In this document: one piece after another, positions 1 to 6,871 of the stretch
How the letters are laid out: the number at the start of each line of letters is the position of its first letter
Position numbering within the stretch: position 1 is the stretch's first letter
Assembly: GCA_964427535.1 (NCBI GenBank)
Contig: CAYRVF010000150.1
Location: 1-10,743 of the forward strand
Origin: CAYRVF01 sp964427535
GTDB taxonomy: Bacteria > Chloroflexota > Ktedonobacteria > Ktedonobacterales > JADMIN01
Length of the DNA: 10,743 nucleotides
Reading direction: 5' to 3'
Position numbers and translations under genes: made by a program
The notes under the pieces: generated by a model
Seen by the model: only the letters and a program-made list of their open reading frames with translations
Told to the model about the DNA's origin: nothing
Database searches by the model: none

Positions 1-583
1 CGGGGCTGATCTCGTTGCGGAACGCCTTGCCGATCTGGGCGATGCCGAAGGGCAGCTTGCGCCGCATGCTGGTCTGCACGTTCTCGAAGTTGACGTAGAT
101 GCCCTGCGCCGTCTCTGGCCGCAGGTAGATCAGCCCCGCGTCCTCCTCGACCGGCCCCATAAACGTCTTGAACATCAGGTTGAAGCGGCGCGGCTCGGTG
201 AGCGTGCCGCGGGCGCCGCAGTTGGGGCAGACGTCGAGGTTGCCCTGGTCCTCGATGATGTGGTCGGCGCGAAATCGCGCCTTGCAGTTGGTGCAGTCCA
301 CTAGCGGGTCGGTGAACGTGTCTTCGTGGCCAGACGCCTGCCAGACACGGCGCGCCATGATGATGCTGGCATCCAGGCCAATCACATCGTCGCGCATGCG
401 GGTCATCGCATTCCACCAGGCGCTCTTGATGTTATTCTTCAGCTCGACGCCGAGAGGGCCGTAGTCGAAGACGGCGTTGACTCCACCATAGATCTCGCTG
501 CTCGGAAACACAAAGCCGCGTCGCTTGGCGAGCGACACGATATCCTGCATGCGGTCCTGTTCCGCCTCGGTGCGTTTTTGCAT
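1..583 (-). CDS. glyQS: Glycyl-tRNA synthetase, N-terminal part (continues past left edge)
   Basis: Charges tRNA-Gly with glycine in the cytoplasm (class II aminoacyl-tRNA synthetase, single-chain dimeric type). The 194 visible residues show the family's N-terminal motif 1 region (SSEIYGGVNAVFDYGPLG, about residues 28-45). Two CxxC pairs follow (Cys97/Cys100 and Cys119/Cys122), the zinc-binding insertion of this GlyRS type. Next comes the strongly conserved LRPETAQGIYVNF (about 154-166), then KLPFGIAQIGKAFRNEISP, which carries motif 2 (FRNE) at the window edge. The start is ATG at 583: a GGGAG Shine-Dalgarno lies 8 bases upstream and the conserved N-terminus begins soon after; the next in-frame ATG, at codon 12, has no comparable site. 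It is transcribed away from the plus-strand operon from its own promoter. The C-terminal catalytic remainder and anticodon-binding domain lie outside the window. The identification is very secure. Confidence 0.97.
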   Translation of the reverse strand, partial: MQKRTEAEQDRMQDIVSLAKRRGFVFPSSEIYGGVNAVFDYGPLGVELKNNIKSAWWNAMTRMRDDVIGLDASIIMARRVWQASGHEDTFTDPLVDCTNCKARFRADHIIEDQGNLDVCPNCGARGTLTEPRRFNLMFKTFMGPVEEDAGLIYLRPETAQGIYVNFENVQTSMRRKLPFGIAQIGKAFRNEISP

Positions 584-647
584 GGTGGACTCTCCCTCTC
601 GAACAGTGATCCTTTGCTCGGGCGTCGCGGGCTGCCATTGGGGCGCG

Positions 648-686
648 CAAACAAAGGGAGGCAGGGGAGAGTGCTCCCCGGCCTCC
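648..686 (-). promoter_or_regulatory. Leader hairpin upstream of glyQS, candidate attenuator
   Basis: Within the predicted glyQS leader, GGAGGC-C-GGGGAG pairs with CTCCCC-T-GCCTCC on the minus strand (686-657). The result is a 12-bp stem with one C/U mismatch and a 4-base CACT loop. It is followed directly by the pyrimidine run CTTTGTTT, as in an intrinsic terminator. It lies downstream of the promoter and 73 bases upstream of the start codon, so it would act as an attenuator rather than as the end of a gene. I could not find the conserved T-box core (AGGGUGG-N-ACCGCG) expected of a canonical tRNA-sensing leader. The hairpin is seen; its function is inferred. Confidence 0.45.
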
Positions 687-726
687 GCAACCTCGCGAAC
701 CGTTGATGAAACCGAGCCTTACGAGC

Positions 727-756
727 ATCTTATCCCTCGGCACGGCGGAGTGTCAA
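727..756 (-). promoter_or_regulatory. Sigma-70-type promoter for glyQS
   Basis: On the minus strand a perfect -35 TTGACA (756-751) is followed after 18 bases by TAAGAT (732-727), matching four of six consensus -10 positions. Transcription would start near 720, giving a leader of about 137 bases before the glyQS ATG at 583. Orientation and position fit glyQS. This is a motif match only. Confidence 0.6.
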
Positions 757-863
757 TTTGGTCTGTTGCTCGTCTCGGCCTCGCGCTGGTACTCGTGAAC
801 GCGTCCAGTTGGAGGCGCCCGCCGCTGGGAGATTTCGTGACGTCGCGGTGCTGTGATGCGAAG

Positions 864-881
864 TGCGACAGTTCTGCGACA
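864..881 (+). promoter_or_regulatory. TGCGACA direct repeat upstream of the plus-strand operon
   Basis: Two copies of TGCGACA (864-870 and 875-881) are separated by GTTC, with an 11-base period close to one helical turn. They end 32 bases before the TATAAT box, roughly -46 to -62 from the predicted transcription start, where an activator could bind. No regulator is recognised and the match could be chance. Confidence 0.25.
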
Positions 882-913
882 ACCTATCGTGCGCGATGTC
901 GGCCTGTGTACGG

Positions 914-919
914 TATAAT
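914..919 (+). promoter_or_regulatory. TATAAT -10 box, likely promoter of the plus-strand operon
   Basis: A perfect TATAAT in otherwise GC-rich DNA. I see no good -35 hexamer at 16-18 bases upstream (the 17-base position reads gcgcga) and no TGn extension. If active, it probably depends on an activator or an upstream contact. Transcription would start near 926, about 104 bases before the first ATG of the operon. Confidence 0.5.
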
Positions 920-1029
920 ACCTCGGCAGAACGTCAACGGGGCAACGTCGCAATACGGCATTGATGCTGCGGAAGCGGACTCACCGACGCAAACATCAGG
1001 GGATGGGGTGAAGGGGCTGGGGGCAGTGC

Positions 1030-1860
1030 ATGCGCAGTGAGCATGGTGGGCACCGCGAGACGGAAGGGGCGCGCATCGCGCTCATGACAAACGCGAGACA
1101 TCCTACGGCACCGGAAGACGCCGAGTCGAAGACAACAGAACCAGGCGCAGAGACTCATTCTGGGCAGACGCCGCGACCACCCGGCCTCAGGCGCGCCCTG
1201 GCAGCCGGACCCTGGGTCGCGGCGAGCGTGACGCTGTTGCTGCTCGGCTCGCTTGTGCTCTTGCTTGCGGACTCCTTCAATCCCGCGAAGACGCAGGGGC
1301 TGGTGACGCCAACGCCGACGCTGACGCCCAAAGCCACGCCGACCCAGACGCCGATTCCCACTCCGACGCCAATGGATGGCTTCCAGGTCTTCGTCGATCG
1401 TACCGACGGCTTTCTGATCCAGTATCCTCAGGGCTGGGTCTCCTCGCCAACCAACCCCGGTGTTGAGCTGACCGACGATAGCAACTCGCCAGGGTTCATC
1501 CTCCAGGTGCTCATCCCGAGCACGACCACGCTCAATGGCGCCGCGACAAACCCCAATGATCCCGCCGCGCTCGTCGACTTCGAGCTGAACAATCTCTCCA
1601 AACAGTGGCCGCAAGGCGACTTTACGCGTGTTCCGGGGCCGAACTCGGTCACCAACTTCGGCGGCGCGGACTGGCAGGGTGCGGTCGGACTGATCTCGGC
1701 GGGGCAGACGAACATCAAGGTGCAGGTGTACGCGACGGTGCATAACGGCACACCGTACGTCATCAACCTGCTTGCGTCGAATGACCTTTTCCGCGCGGGA
1801 AGCGGCGCCTACTTCATGCCGATGCTCTCGACCTTCCAGTTCTGGCCTCCCAGCCACTAG
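1030..1860 (+). CDS. Membrane-anchored protein with PsbP/DcrB-like external domain
   Basis: A 276-residue protein with three parts. Residues 1-58 are polar and probably cytoplasmic. Residues 59-80 form one hydrophobic transmembrane segment, ending LLLLGSLVLLLAD. Residues 92-114 are a Thr-Pro linker of repeated TPTP units. Residues 118-273 are a compact domain starting with FQVFVDRTDGFLIQYPQGWV. The FxIxYPxxW signature is typical of PsbP/DcrB-like (DUF1795-type) domains, often found in exported proteins of unknown role. There is no Cys lipobox, so it is anchored by the helix, not by lipid. ATG 1030 has GGGGG six bases upstream; ATG 1084 would remove 18 polar residues but its only purine-rich stretch lies about 14 bases away, so I prefer 1030. 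It sits 27 bases before the spermidine-synthase-like gene, suggesting co-transcription. Molecular function is unknown. Confidence 0.82.
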   Translation: MRSEHGGHRETEGARIALMTNARHPTAPEDAESKTTEPGAETHSGQTPRPPGLRRALAAGPWVAASVTLLLLGSLVLLLADSFNPAKTQGLVTPTPTLTPKATPTQTPIPTPTPMDGFQVFVDRTDGFLIQYPQGWVSSPTNPGVELTDDSNSPGFILQVLIPSTTTLNGAATNPNDPAALVDFELNNLSKQWPQGDFTRVPGPNSVTNFGGADWQGAVGLISAGQTNIKVQVYATVHNGTPYVINLLASNDLFRAGSGAYFMPMLSTFQFWPPSH

Positions 1861-1887
1861 CCCACCGCAGCAAGGAGCCGCATCTAC

Positions 1888-3549
1888 ATGCGAACGTCGC
1901 CGCGCGACCCCGCTACGCACCCCGAAGACGAGTCAGGCCACGACCCGACGGGAGCCGTAGTCTCATCCCCGAAACGGCTCGACGGCTCGCCTCCCCAGAG
2001 CGGCAGAAGCGCGCGGTTGCCGCTGATGGCGTTAGTGTTCGTAGGCGGCGTAGTCTCGGTTGGTCTGGAGATGTGCGCCTCGCGCTTGCTGGCTCCCTAC
2101 TTCGGGACCTCGCTGCCGATCTGGGCGGCGGTCATCGGACTGGTGCTGCTATATCTCTCGGTTGGCTATTTCGTCGGCGGACGGCTCGCCGACCGCTTCC
2201 CCGACGCGCGCGTGCTGTGTGCTCTCACGACTGTCGCCGCCCTATGGATTCTGCTCATCCCGTTCATCAGCCGCCCCGTGCTCGACTGGTCGGTCAGTGG
2301 ACTAACGAACGAGAACGCGAGTGTCTTCCTCAGCTCGCTCGCCGCCGTGCTGCTGCTCTTCTCGGTGCCGATTACCCTGCTGGGTGTCGTCTCGCCGTTC
2401 GCGGTGCGGCTGAGTGTGGATCGCGTAGGCAGCTCGGGGCAGAGTGCAGGCAGCCTGTACGCCCTCTCCACCGTTGGCAGCATTCTCGGCGCGTTTCTAC
2501 CGGTGCTGGTGTTGATTCCGGCGTGGGGAGTGCGGCGAACGCTGCTGGCCGCCGCGGTCGCGTTGCTGGCGGCCTCGATATGGGGGCTGCGTATGCCCTG
2601 GCGCGGGATCGGCGCGGTGCCGGGCGCGCTGGCGCTGCTGCCGTTGCTGCTGCCGCAGGTCACGCCGCTGGGACCGCTCAAGTCGGAGCCGGGCCTCATC
2701 TACTATCAGGAGTCACTGTACAACTACATCCAAGTGGTGCGCGCGCAGGACGGCACACGGCAATTAGTGCTGAATGAGGGACAGGCTATCCATTCGGTAT
2801 ATAATCCTAATCGGCCCAATGACGTGCTCACCGGATGGTATTGGGACTACTTCCTGGCAGCCCCCTACTTCAATCCCACACCCGCGACGCAGCAGGTGCA
2901 TCGCGTCGCCATCATCGGTCTGGCGGGTGGGACGATCGCGCATCAGTTTACGTCAGTGTATGGGCCGGTGCCGATTGACGGTGTCGAGATCGATCCGGCG
3001 ATCGTCTCGGTCGGGCGCACGTACTTCGCGATGAACGAGCCGAACCTGCACGTCCACATCGCGGACGGGCGTACCTACATGCGTACAACTCACGAGACGT
3101 ATGACGTTGTCGCGATCGACGCGTTTCAGCAGCCTTACATCCCGTTTCAGCTCACCACCAAAGAGTTCTTTCAGGAGATACGCGACCATCTCTCGCCGAA
3201 CGGTGTGGTCTGCCTGAATACCGGCCACACGCTCACCGATCACCGGCTCGTGCAGGCGTTCGTGAACACGCTGAAGGAGGTCTTCCCGAGCGTGTACACA
3301 TTCGATGTGCCGAACACGTTTAATACAGAGGTGTTCGCAACGATGCGGCCCACTAGCCTCGATACATTCGACGCGAATCTCGCGCAGGTGCCGTCCGATT
3401 CGTTGCTCAACACGGTGGCGTCAGAAGTCGTGCCGGTTGGGCGAGTCGCGCGCGCGCAGCCAGGGGGCATCGTCTTTTCGGACGACCGCGCGCCCGTCGA
3501 ACAGTTGACCGATCAGTTGATTCTGAATTACGTCCAGCAACCCAAATAA
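1888..3549 (+). CDS. Membrane-fused spermidine-synthase-like protein
   Basis: A 553-residue protein of the 'fused MFS/spermidine synthase' type. Residues 1-43 are polar. Residues 44-257 hold about seven hydrophobic helices, beginning LPLMALVFVGGVVSVGLEM. Residues 265-545 form a Rossmann-type domain of the spermidine synthase superfamily. Its marks are the nucleoside-binding loop VAIIGLAGGTIAHQF (340-354), VEIDPAIVSVGRTYF (366-380), ADGRTY (392-397), and YDVVAIDAFQQPYIPFQLTT (405-424). True spermidine synthases have GGGDGG and DxxD in these loops. Here the first acid is missing and the second motif reads D411-A-F-Q414, so putrescine is probably not the substrate; transfer of another group from an S-adenosyl donor is possible. 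AAGGAG lies 10 bases before ATG 1888. The gene follows the anchored protein by 27 bases and precedes purA by 37. No polyamine-pathway gene is nearby. The family is sure; the reaction is not known. Confidence 0.9.
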   Translation: MRTSPRDPATHPEDESGHDPTGAVVSSPKRLDGSPPQSGRSARLPLMALVFVGGVVSVGLEMCASRLLAPYFGTSLPIWAAVIGLVLLYLSVGYFVGGRLADRFPDARVLCALTTVAALWILLIPFISRPVLDWSVSGLTNENASVFLSSLAAVLLLFSVPITLLGVVSPFAVRLSVDRVGSSGQSAGSLYALSTVGSILGAFLPVLVLIPAWGVRRTLLAAAVALLAASIWGLRMPWRGIGAVPGALALLPLLLPQVTPLGPLKSEPGLIYYQESLYNYIQVVRAQDGTRQLVLNEGQAIHSVYNPNRPNDVLTGWYWDYFLAAPYFNPTPATQQVHRVAIIGLAGGTIAHQFTSVYGPVPIDGVEIDPAIVSVGRTYFAMNEPNLHVHIADGRTYMRTTHETYDVVAIDAFQQPYIPFQLTTKEFFQEIRDHLSPNGVVCLNTGHTLTDHRLVQAFVNTLKEVFPSVYTFDVPNTFNTEVFATMRPTSLDTFDANLAQVPSDSLLNTVASEVVPVGRVARAQPGGIVFSDDRAPVEQLTDQLILNYVQQPK

Positions 3550-3586
3550 CGACACGACGAACCCAAGGCAGGGAGAGACCGAGCCG

Positions 3587-4889
3587 ATGAGCGTGATGGC
3601 GGTAGTCGGAGCCCAATGGGGCGACGAAGGCAAAGGCAAGATCATCGACGAGTTGGCGAGCAGCGCCGACTATGTCGTTCGCTATCAAGGAGGCAGCAAT
3701 GCCGGCCACCGGGTCGTGCATGGCGGCGAGGAATTCGCTTTCCATCTGATCCCCGCTGGCATTCTGCATCCGAACGTCACGTGCGTCATCGGCAATGGTG
3801 TCGTAGTCGATCCGCGCGCGCTGCTGGACGAGATGGAGAGTCTTCGCACACTCGGTATCGACCTCAACCGCCTCTTCGTCAGCGAGCGCGCCCATGTGGT
3901 GATGCCCTATCACTTCGTGCTCGACCGGCTCGAGGAAGAGAGCCGCGGCCTCGATCGCATCGGCACGGTCATGCGCGGTATTGGACCGGCCTACGTCGAC
4001 AAATATTCGCGCGTCGGCATCCGCATGGCCGACCTGCTCGACGTGGACCAGTTCCGTGCGAAGCTCTCATCGGTGCTGACGCAGAAGAACCGAATGATCA
4101 CGCAGATTTACGGACAGCAGCCGCTCTCGCTCGAAGAGATTCACACCGAGTACGTCGGCTACGCCCAGCGGCTGCGCCCGTATATCGTCGACACGCAGGG
4201 GATGCTGCAGCGGGCGCTCAAGAATGGCAAGTCCATGCTGCTCGAAGGCGCGCAGGGCGCGCTACTGGATGTCGACTTCGGCACCTACCCGTTCGTCACC
4301 TCATCCTCGACGGTGGCGGGCAACGCCTCGACGGGCGCCGGTCTGCCGCCACGCAGCATCCAGCATGTGCTCGGCATCTACAAGGCGTACATCACGCGCG
4401 TCGGTAGCGGCCCCATGCCAACAGAGCTGTTCAATGGGGAAGGCGACACGCTACGCGAGGCAGGTCACGAGTATGGCACCACGACCGGACGCCCGCGCCG
4501 CTGCGGCTGGTTCGATGCCGTCTCGGGCCGGTTTGTGGCCCGGCTGAATGGCTTCGACACGATGGCGATCATGAAACTCGACGTGCTCGACCAGCTGTCC
4601 ACGATCAAGATTTGCACGTCCTACCGGCTGGGCGATCGTGANNNNNNNNNNCCGCGAGCTGCACGCGCCGCCCGCCAACCTGAACGATCTGGCCGCCTGT
4701 GAGCCGGTCTACGAGGAGTGGCCGGGCTGGCAGGAACCAACCGCCGAGGCGAAGAGCTGGAACGACCTTCCCGAGAACGCGCGCCGCTATCTGTCGCGCA
4801 TCGAGGAGCTGCTCGAGACGCCACTCGGCATCATCTCCGTTGGCGCCGGTCGCGGGCAGACGATCCATCTTCGCGAGGTTACGCTGTAG
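3587..4889 (+). CDS. purA: Adenylosuccinate synthetase, interrupted by an assembly gap
   Basis: Catalyses the GTP-dependent joining of IMP and aspartate, the first committed step to AMP, in the cytoplasm. The N-terminus carries GAQWGDEGKGKIID (8-21) with the catalytic Asp13, then NAGH with His41, both at the standard positions. Further marks are LLEGAQGALLDVDFGTYPFVTS (218-239) and the substrate loop GTTTGRPRRCGWFDA (297-311). The end, PVYEEWPGW through GQTIHLREVTL and a stop at 4887-4889, is the normal C-terminus. A run of 10 N at 4642-4651 separates 351 codons from the last 78, and the two sides are in different frames. Read in one frame, the protein would wrongly end at 4702. Joined properly it is about 430 residues, the usual length. 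The start has GGGAGAG nine bases upstream. The 37-base distance from the preceding gene suggests co-transcription with unrelated upstream genes. Confidence 0.97.
4642..4651. other. 10-N assembly gap inside purA
   Basis: Ten undetermined bases. The purA frame enters on codons starting at 4637 and 4640 and resumes on codons starting at 4653, which is a different phase. The true missing length must therefore be a multiple of three, not ten, unless there is a base error in the flanks. The residues on either side already give about the normal spacing from YRLGDR to PANLNDL, so the real gap may contain few or no bases. Confidence 0.95.
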
Positions 4890-4930
4890 AGCCTACGAGA
4901 GAATCCCACCCCTAGAACCTCACTCCCTAC

Positions 4931-4952
4931 CCCCTTCCCGCAAGGGAAGGGG
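4931..4952 (+). repeat. 9-bp palindrome with GCAA loop after purA
   Basis: CCCCTTCCC pairs perfectly with GGGAAGGGG around a GCAA tetraloop (4940-4943), a stable GNRA-capped hairpin 41 bases after the purA stop. No T-run follows, so it is not a classic intrinsic terminator. The surrounding text (ctccctacccccttcccgc) resembles dispersed palindromic repeats common in GC-rich bacterial genomes. It may protect the 3' end of the operon mRNA or be one copy of such a repeat; one copy alone cannot decide. Confidence 0.55.
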
Positions 4953-5188
4953 CCGCTGTTCGGGCGGCGTCTCCTATCGAGTTGCTGGGTGCTTTGACTT
5001 AGCGCTTCGATCTGGGCGGATTTCTGACTGCCGCGCGACTGGACGCTGCCCCGTCTGTGACGTACACTGCGACGCGGTACATATCCCGATGTGGCACACC
5101 ATGACGGTTGCTCGTGTCACGCTTGCCTATTTGAGGAGTCTGCATTCCATGTTAGCCACTGGTATTCACCTGAGCGATATCCGTGCAT

Positions 5189-5232
5189 CCGCGCGCGCTA
5201 CCTCGACGGGAACCCTCCCGTTCTGCGCGCGG
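5189..5232 (+). repeat. Nested hairpin upstream of the MFS gene
   Basis: CCGCGCGC (5189-5196) is the exact reverse complement of GCGCGCGG (5225-5232). Inside it, ACGGGA (5206-5211) pairs with TCCCGT (5216-5221) around an ACCC loop. The structure ends 11 bases before the Shine-Dalgarno of the MFS gene and is followed by CTTTGTAG. It may be a leader structure affecting the transporter gene, or chance pairing of GC-alternating sequence. Confidence 0.35.
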
Positions 5233-5243
5233 CTTTGTAGAAT

Positions 5244-5249
5244 AGGTGA
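5244..5249 (+). promoter_or_regulatory. Ribosome binding site deciding the MFS start
   Basis: AGGTGA lies nine bases before ATG 5259, but only three bases before the in-frame GTG 5253, which is too close. The ATG is therefore the better start, two codons shorter than the longest open frame. Confidence 0.65.
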
Positions 5250-5258
5250 CCAGTGGAC

Positions 5259-6539
5259 ATGTCTTCCTCGGGGCGTAAGGCCTATCGTGTCTATCTAATC
5301 CTTTCCGCCGCCTCGGCGTTCTTCTTCACTCTATGGTCCACCGTGTCCAGCGTGTACCGCGTGGAGACGGCGCACCTCGATCCTCTGCAGCTTGTGCTGG
5401 TCGGCACTGTGCTGGAGACGTCGGCGTTTCTGTTTCAGGTGCCGACGGGGCTGTTTGCCGACACCTACGGTCGCAAGCGCTCGATCATCCTCGGCACGGT
5501 GCTCATCGGCTCCGGGTTCGTTCTTGAGGGGTCGCTGCCGGTGTTTGGCGCGATTCTACTGGCTCAAGCTATCTGGGGCATCGGCGATACCTTCACGACC
5601 GGCGCCACTGAGGCCTGGATCGCGGATGAGGTCGGCGATGACCGCGCAGGCCAGGCGTATTTGCGCGGCGCTCAAGCTGTGCAGGCCGCGAGCATCGTCG
5701 GCGCGGTCGCGAGTGTGGCGCTGGCGAGCATCCGCCTGAATGTGCCGATGCTGCTGGGTGGCGCGCTCACTATCGTGCTGGGCATCGCACTGGTGTTTGT
5801 CATGCCAGAGCATGGCTTCCGGCGATCGGCGGAGAAGGTGTCTCCATCGTGGCGCGAGATGCGCGCGCTCGCCGGTGAGAGCGGCCGGCTGCTTCGTACC
5901 CGGCCCGTGCTGCTGACGATTCTCGGCATTGGCGTGATCGCGGGCATGGCGAGTGAGGGCGTCGACCGGCTCTCAGCCGCGCATTTCCTGCTGGATATCG
6001 GCCTGCCGCCACTGGGGCATCTCGATCCTGTCGTGTGGTTCGGCATCCTCAACGTCGTCACAATGGGGCTGAGTATCGTCGCGACCGAGGGCATGCGGCG
6101 GAGGGTCGACACGACCAGTCATGCCAAGATGGCGCGACTGCTCCTCGGCGTCAACGTGCTGCTCATCGTCTCGGTCGTGGCCTTCGGGCTCGCGGGGAAC
6201 TTTGCTCTCGCGCTCGCGACCTTCTGGAGTCTCTCGCTGTTGCGGCAGGTCAACCAGCCGCTCTACACGGCCTGGCTTAATCAGGGTCTGGAGCCGCGCG
6301 TGCGAGCCACCGTGCTCTCGATGAGTGGTCTCGCGGACGCGGGAGGCCAGATCATCGGCGGGCCGTTGGTCGGGCTGGTCGGTAATCTGGCATCCATTCG
6401 TGCGGCGATCGTCGTGGCGGGCGCGGCGCTGACTCCCGCGTTGGCGCTTTTCGCGCGAGTGCTCCGCCAGGGCGGCGATGTCCCAGGCGAGCACGCGGCT
6501 GTTGCGACCGAGCAGGCCTCGGCCATCGTCGAACGCTGA
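5259..6539 (+). CDS. MFS transporter
   Basis: A 426-residue membrane protein with about 12 hydrophobic segments in two halves separated by a polar loop (about residues 185-215, FRRSAEKVSPSWREMRALAG). Motif A of the major facilitator superfamily is clear between helices 2 and 3: GLFADTYGRKRS (64-75). The segment GIGDTFTTGATEAWIADEVG (107-126) is typical of a broad, poorly characterised MFS exporter group, often labelled multidrug or tetracycline-like. The sequence does not show the substrate; proton-driven efflux is a family-based guess. ATG 5259 is chosen because of AGGTGA nine bases upstream. The gene stands alone, 369 bases after purA, on the same strand. The last 25 residues are hydrophilic and probably a cytoplasmic tail. 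No regulator gene is adjacent, which is common for resistance pumps but absent here. Confidence 0.9.
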   Translation: MSSSGRKAYRVYLILSAASAFFFTLWSTVSSVYRVETAHLDPLQLVLVGTVLETSAFLFQVPTGLFADTYGRKRSIILGTVLIGSGFVLEGSLPVFGAILLAQAIWGIGDTFTTGATEAWIADEVGDDRAGQAYLRGAQAVQAASIVGAVASVALASIRLNVPMLLGGALTIVLGIALVFVMPEHGFRRSAEKVSPSWREMRALAGESGRLLRTRPVLLTILGIGVIAGMASEGVDRLSAAHFLLDIGLPPLGHLDPVVWFGILNVVTMGLSIVATEGMRRRVDTTSHAKMARLLLGVNVLLIVSVVAFGLAGNFALALATFWSLSLLRQVNQPLYTAWLNQGLEPRVRATVLSMSGLADAGGQIIGGPLVGLVGNLASIRAAIVVAGAALTPALALFARVLRQGGDVPGEHAAVATEQASAIVER

Positions 6540-6580
6540 GACGTTGCCAGACATCGTAGTGTCTAGGGGAGACCTGCTGA

Positions 6581-6871
6581 ACCGCGTGCGCGGTACTACT
6601 CGTCGCGCACGCGTCAGCGGAGTATGCGACGCTCCTGCTGACGCACAGCCTGGTGCTCAACCAGTTCTCCCCCGATTATCGCGCGCGACTGCACGCCCAA
6701 CTGAGAGACATCGCCCAGCGGCGCGAGGTCGTTCTGCTCGGCATGGAGTACAACACCGGCGAGACACCGACGCTTACGCTCGCCCGATACGGCAGGCAGG
6801 CGAATGGAACGCCGATTACGCTGGCCTGCTGCGAGTCGCACGGCCGCTGGATCGAGTGGACCTACAAGTGA
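6581..6871 (+). pseudogene. C-terminal remnant of a DUF2332-type protein
   Basis: An open frame of 96 codons begins right after an in-frame stop (6578-6580) and ends at TGA 6869-6871. Its translation includes THSLVLNQFSPDYRARLHAQ and ends ACCESHGRWIEWTYK. This matches, from memory of the family, the C-terminal end of DUF2332 proteins, which have a 'vvfHS..lnqfs' strand and finish with HGRWxxW. Full-length members are roughly 330-350 residues, so about two thirds is missing, and the space upstream is taken by the MFS gene that ends at 6539. The only nearby start, GTG 6653, would give 72 residues and lacks a Shine-Dalgarno. The 3' end overlaps the convergent rsmG stop by 10 bases. I read it as a decayed gene. 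A short expressed protein is possible but less likely. Confidence 0.65.

Larger units (their letters stand above)
584..1029. other. Divergent intergenic region
   Basis: This 446-base stretch separates glyQS (minus) from the plus-strand operon. It holds the glyQS leader hairpin (648-686) and promoter (727-756), a TGCGACA direct repeat (864-881), and a perfect TATAAT (914-919) for the plus-strand genes. Open frames across it lack family signatures and overlap glyQS or the promoters, so I see no gene here. Confidence 0.8.
4890..5258. other. Non-coding region between purA and the MFS gene
   Basis: This 369-base stretch holds a palindrome soon after the purA stop (4931-4952) and a nested GC hairpin before the MFS gene (5189-5232). 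The single long open frame crossing it starts inside purA in a wrong frame and shows no protein signature. I found no convincing -35/-10 pair for the MFS gene. TAGAAT at 5238-5243 resembles a -10 box, but it has no matching -35 and would leave almost no leader. Confidence 0.7.

Noticed and set aside
584..720. Canonical glycine T-box riboswitch in the glyQS leader
   Set aside because: No AGGGUGG-N-ACCGCG core could be found and the leader is short; only the hairpin is reported.
934..1920. 328-codon minus-strand frame opposite the anchored protein
   Set aside because: Arg-rich shadow of the plus-strand gene, with no motif; the plus strand has a membrane segment, a TP linker and a recognisable domain.
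4702..4702. True premature end of purA
   Set aside because: The stop is reached only by reading through the N run in the wrong phase; the normal C-terminus continues in another frame to 4889.
5238..5243. TAGAAT as a -10 box for the MFS gene
   Set aside because: No -35 at a workable distance, and it would place transcription start after the ribosome binding site.
4699..5298. 199-codon plus-strand frame from purA into the MFS gene
   Set aside because: It begins in a wrong frame within purA, crosses two hairpins, and is rich in Arg, Ser and Cys with no family signature.
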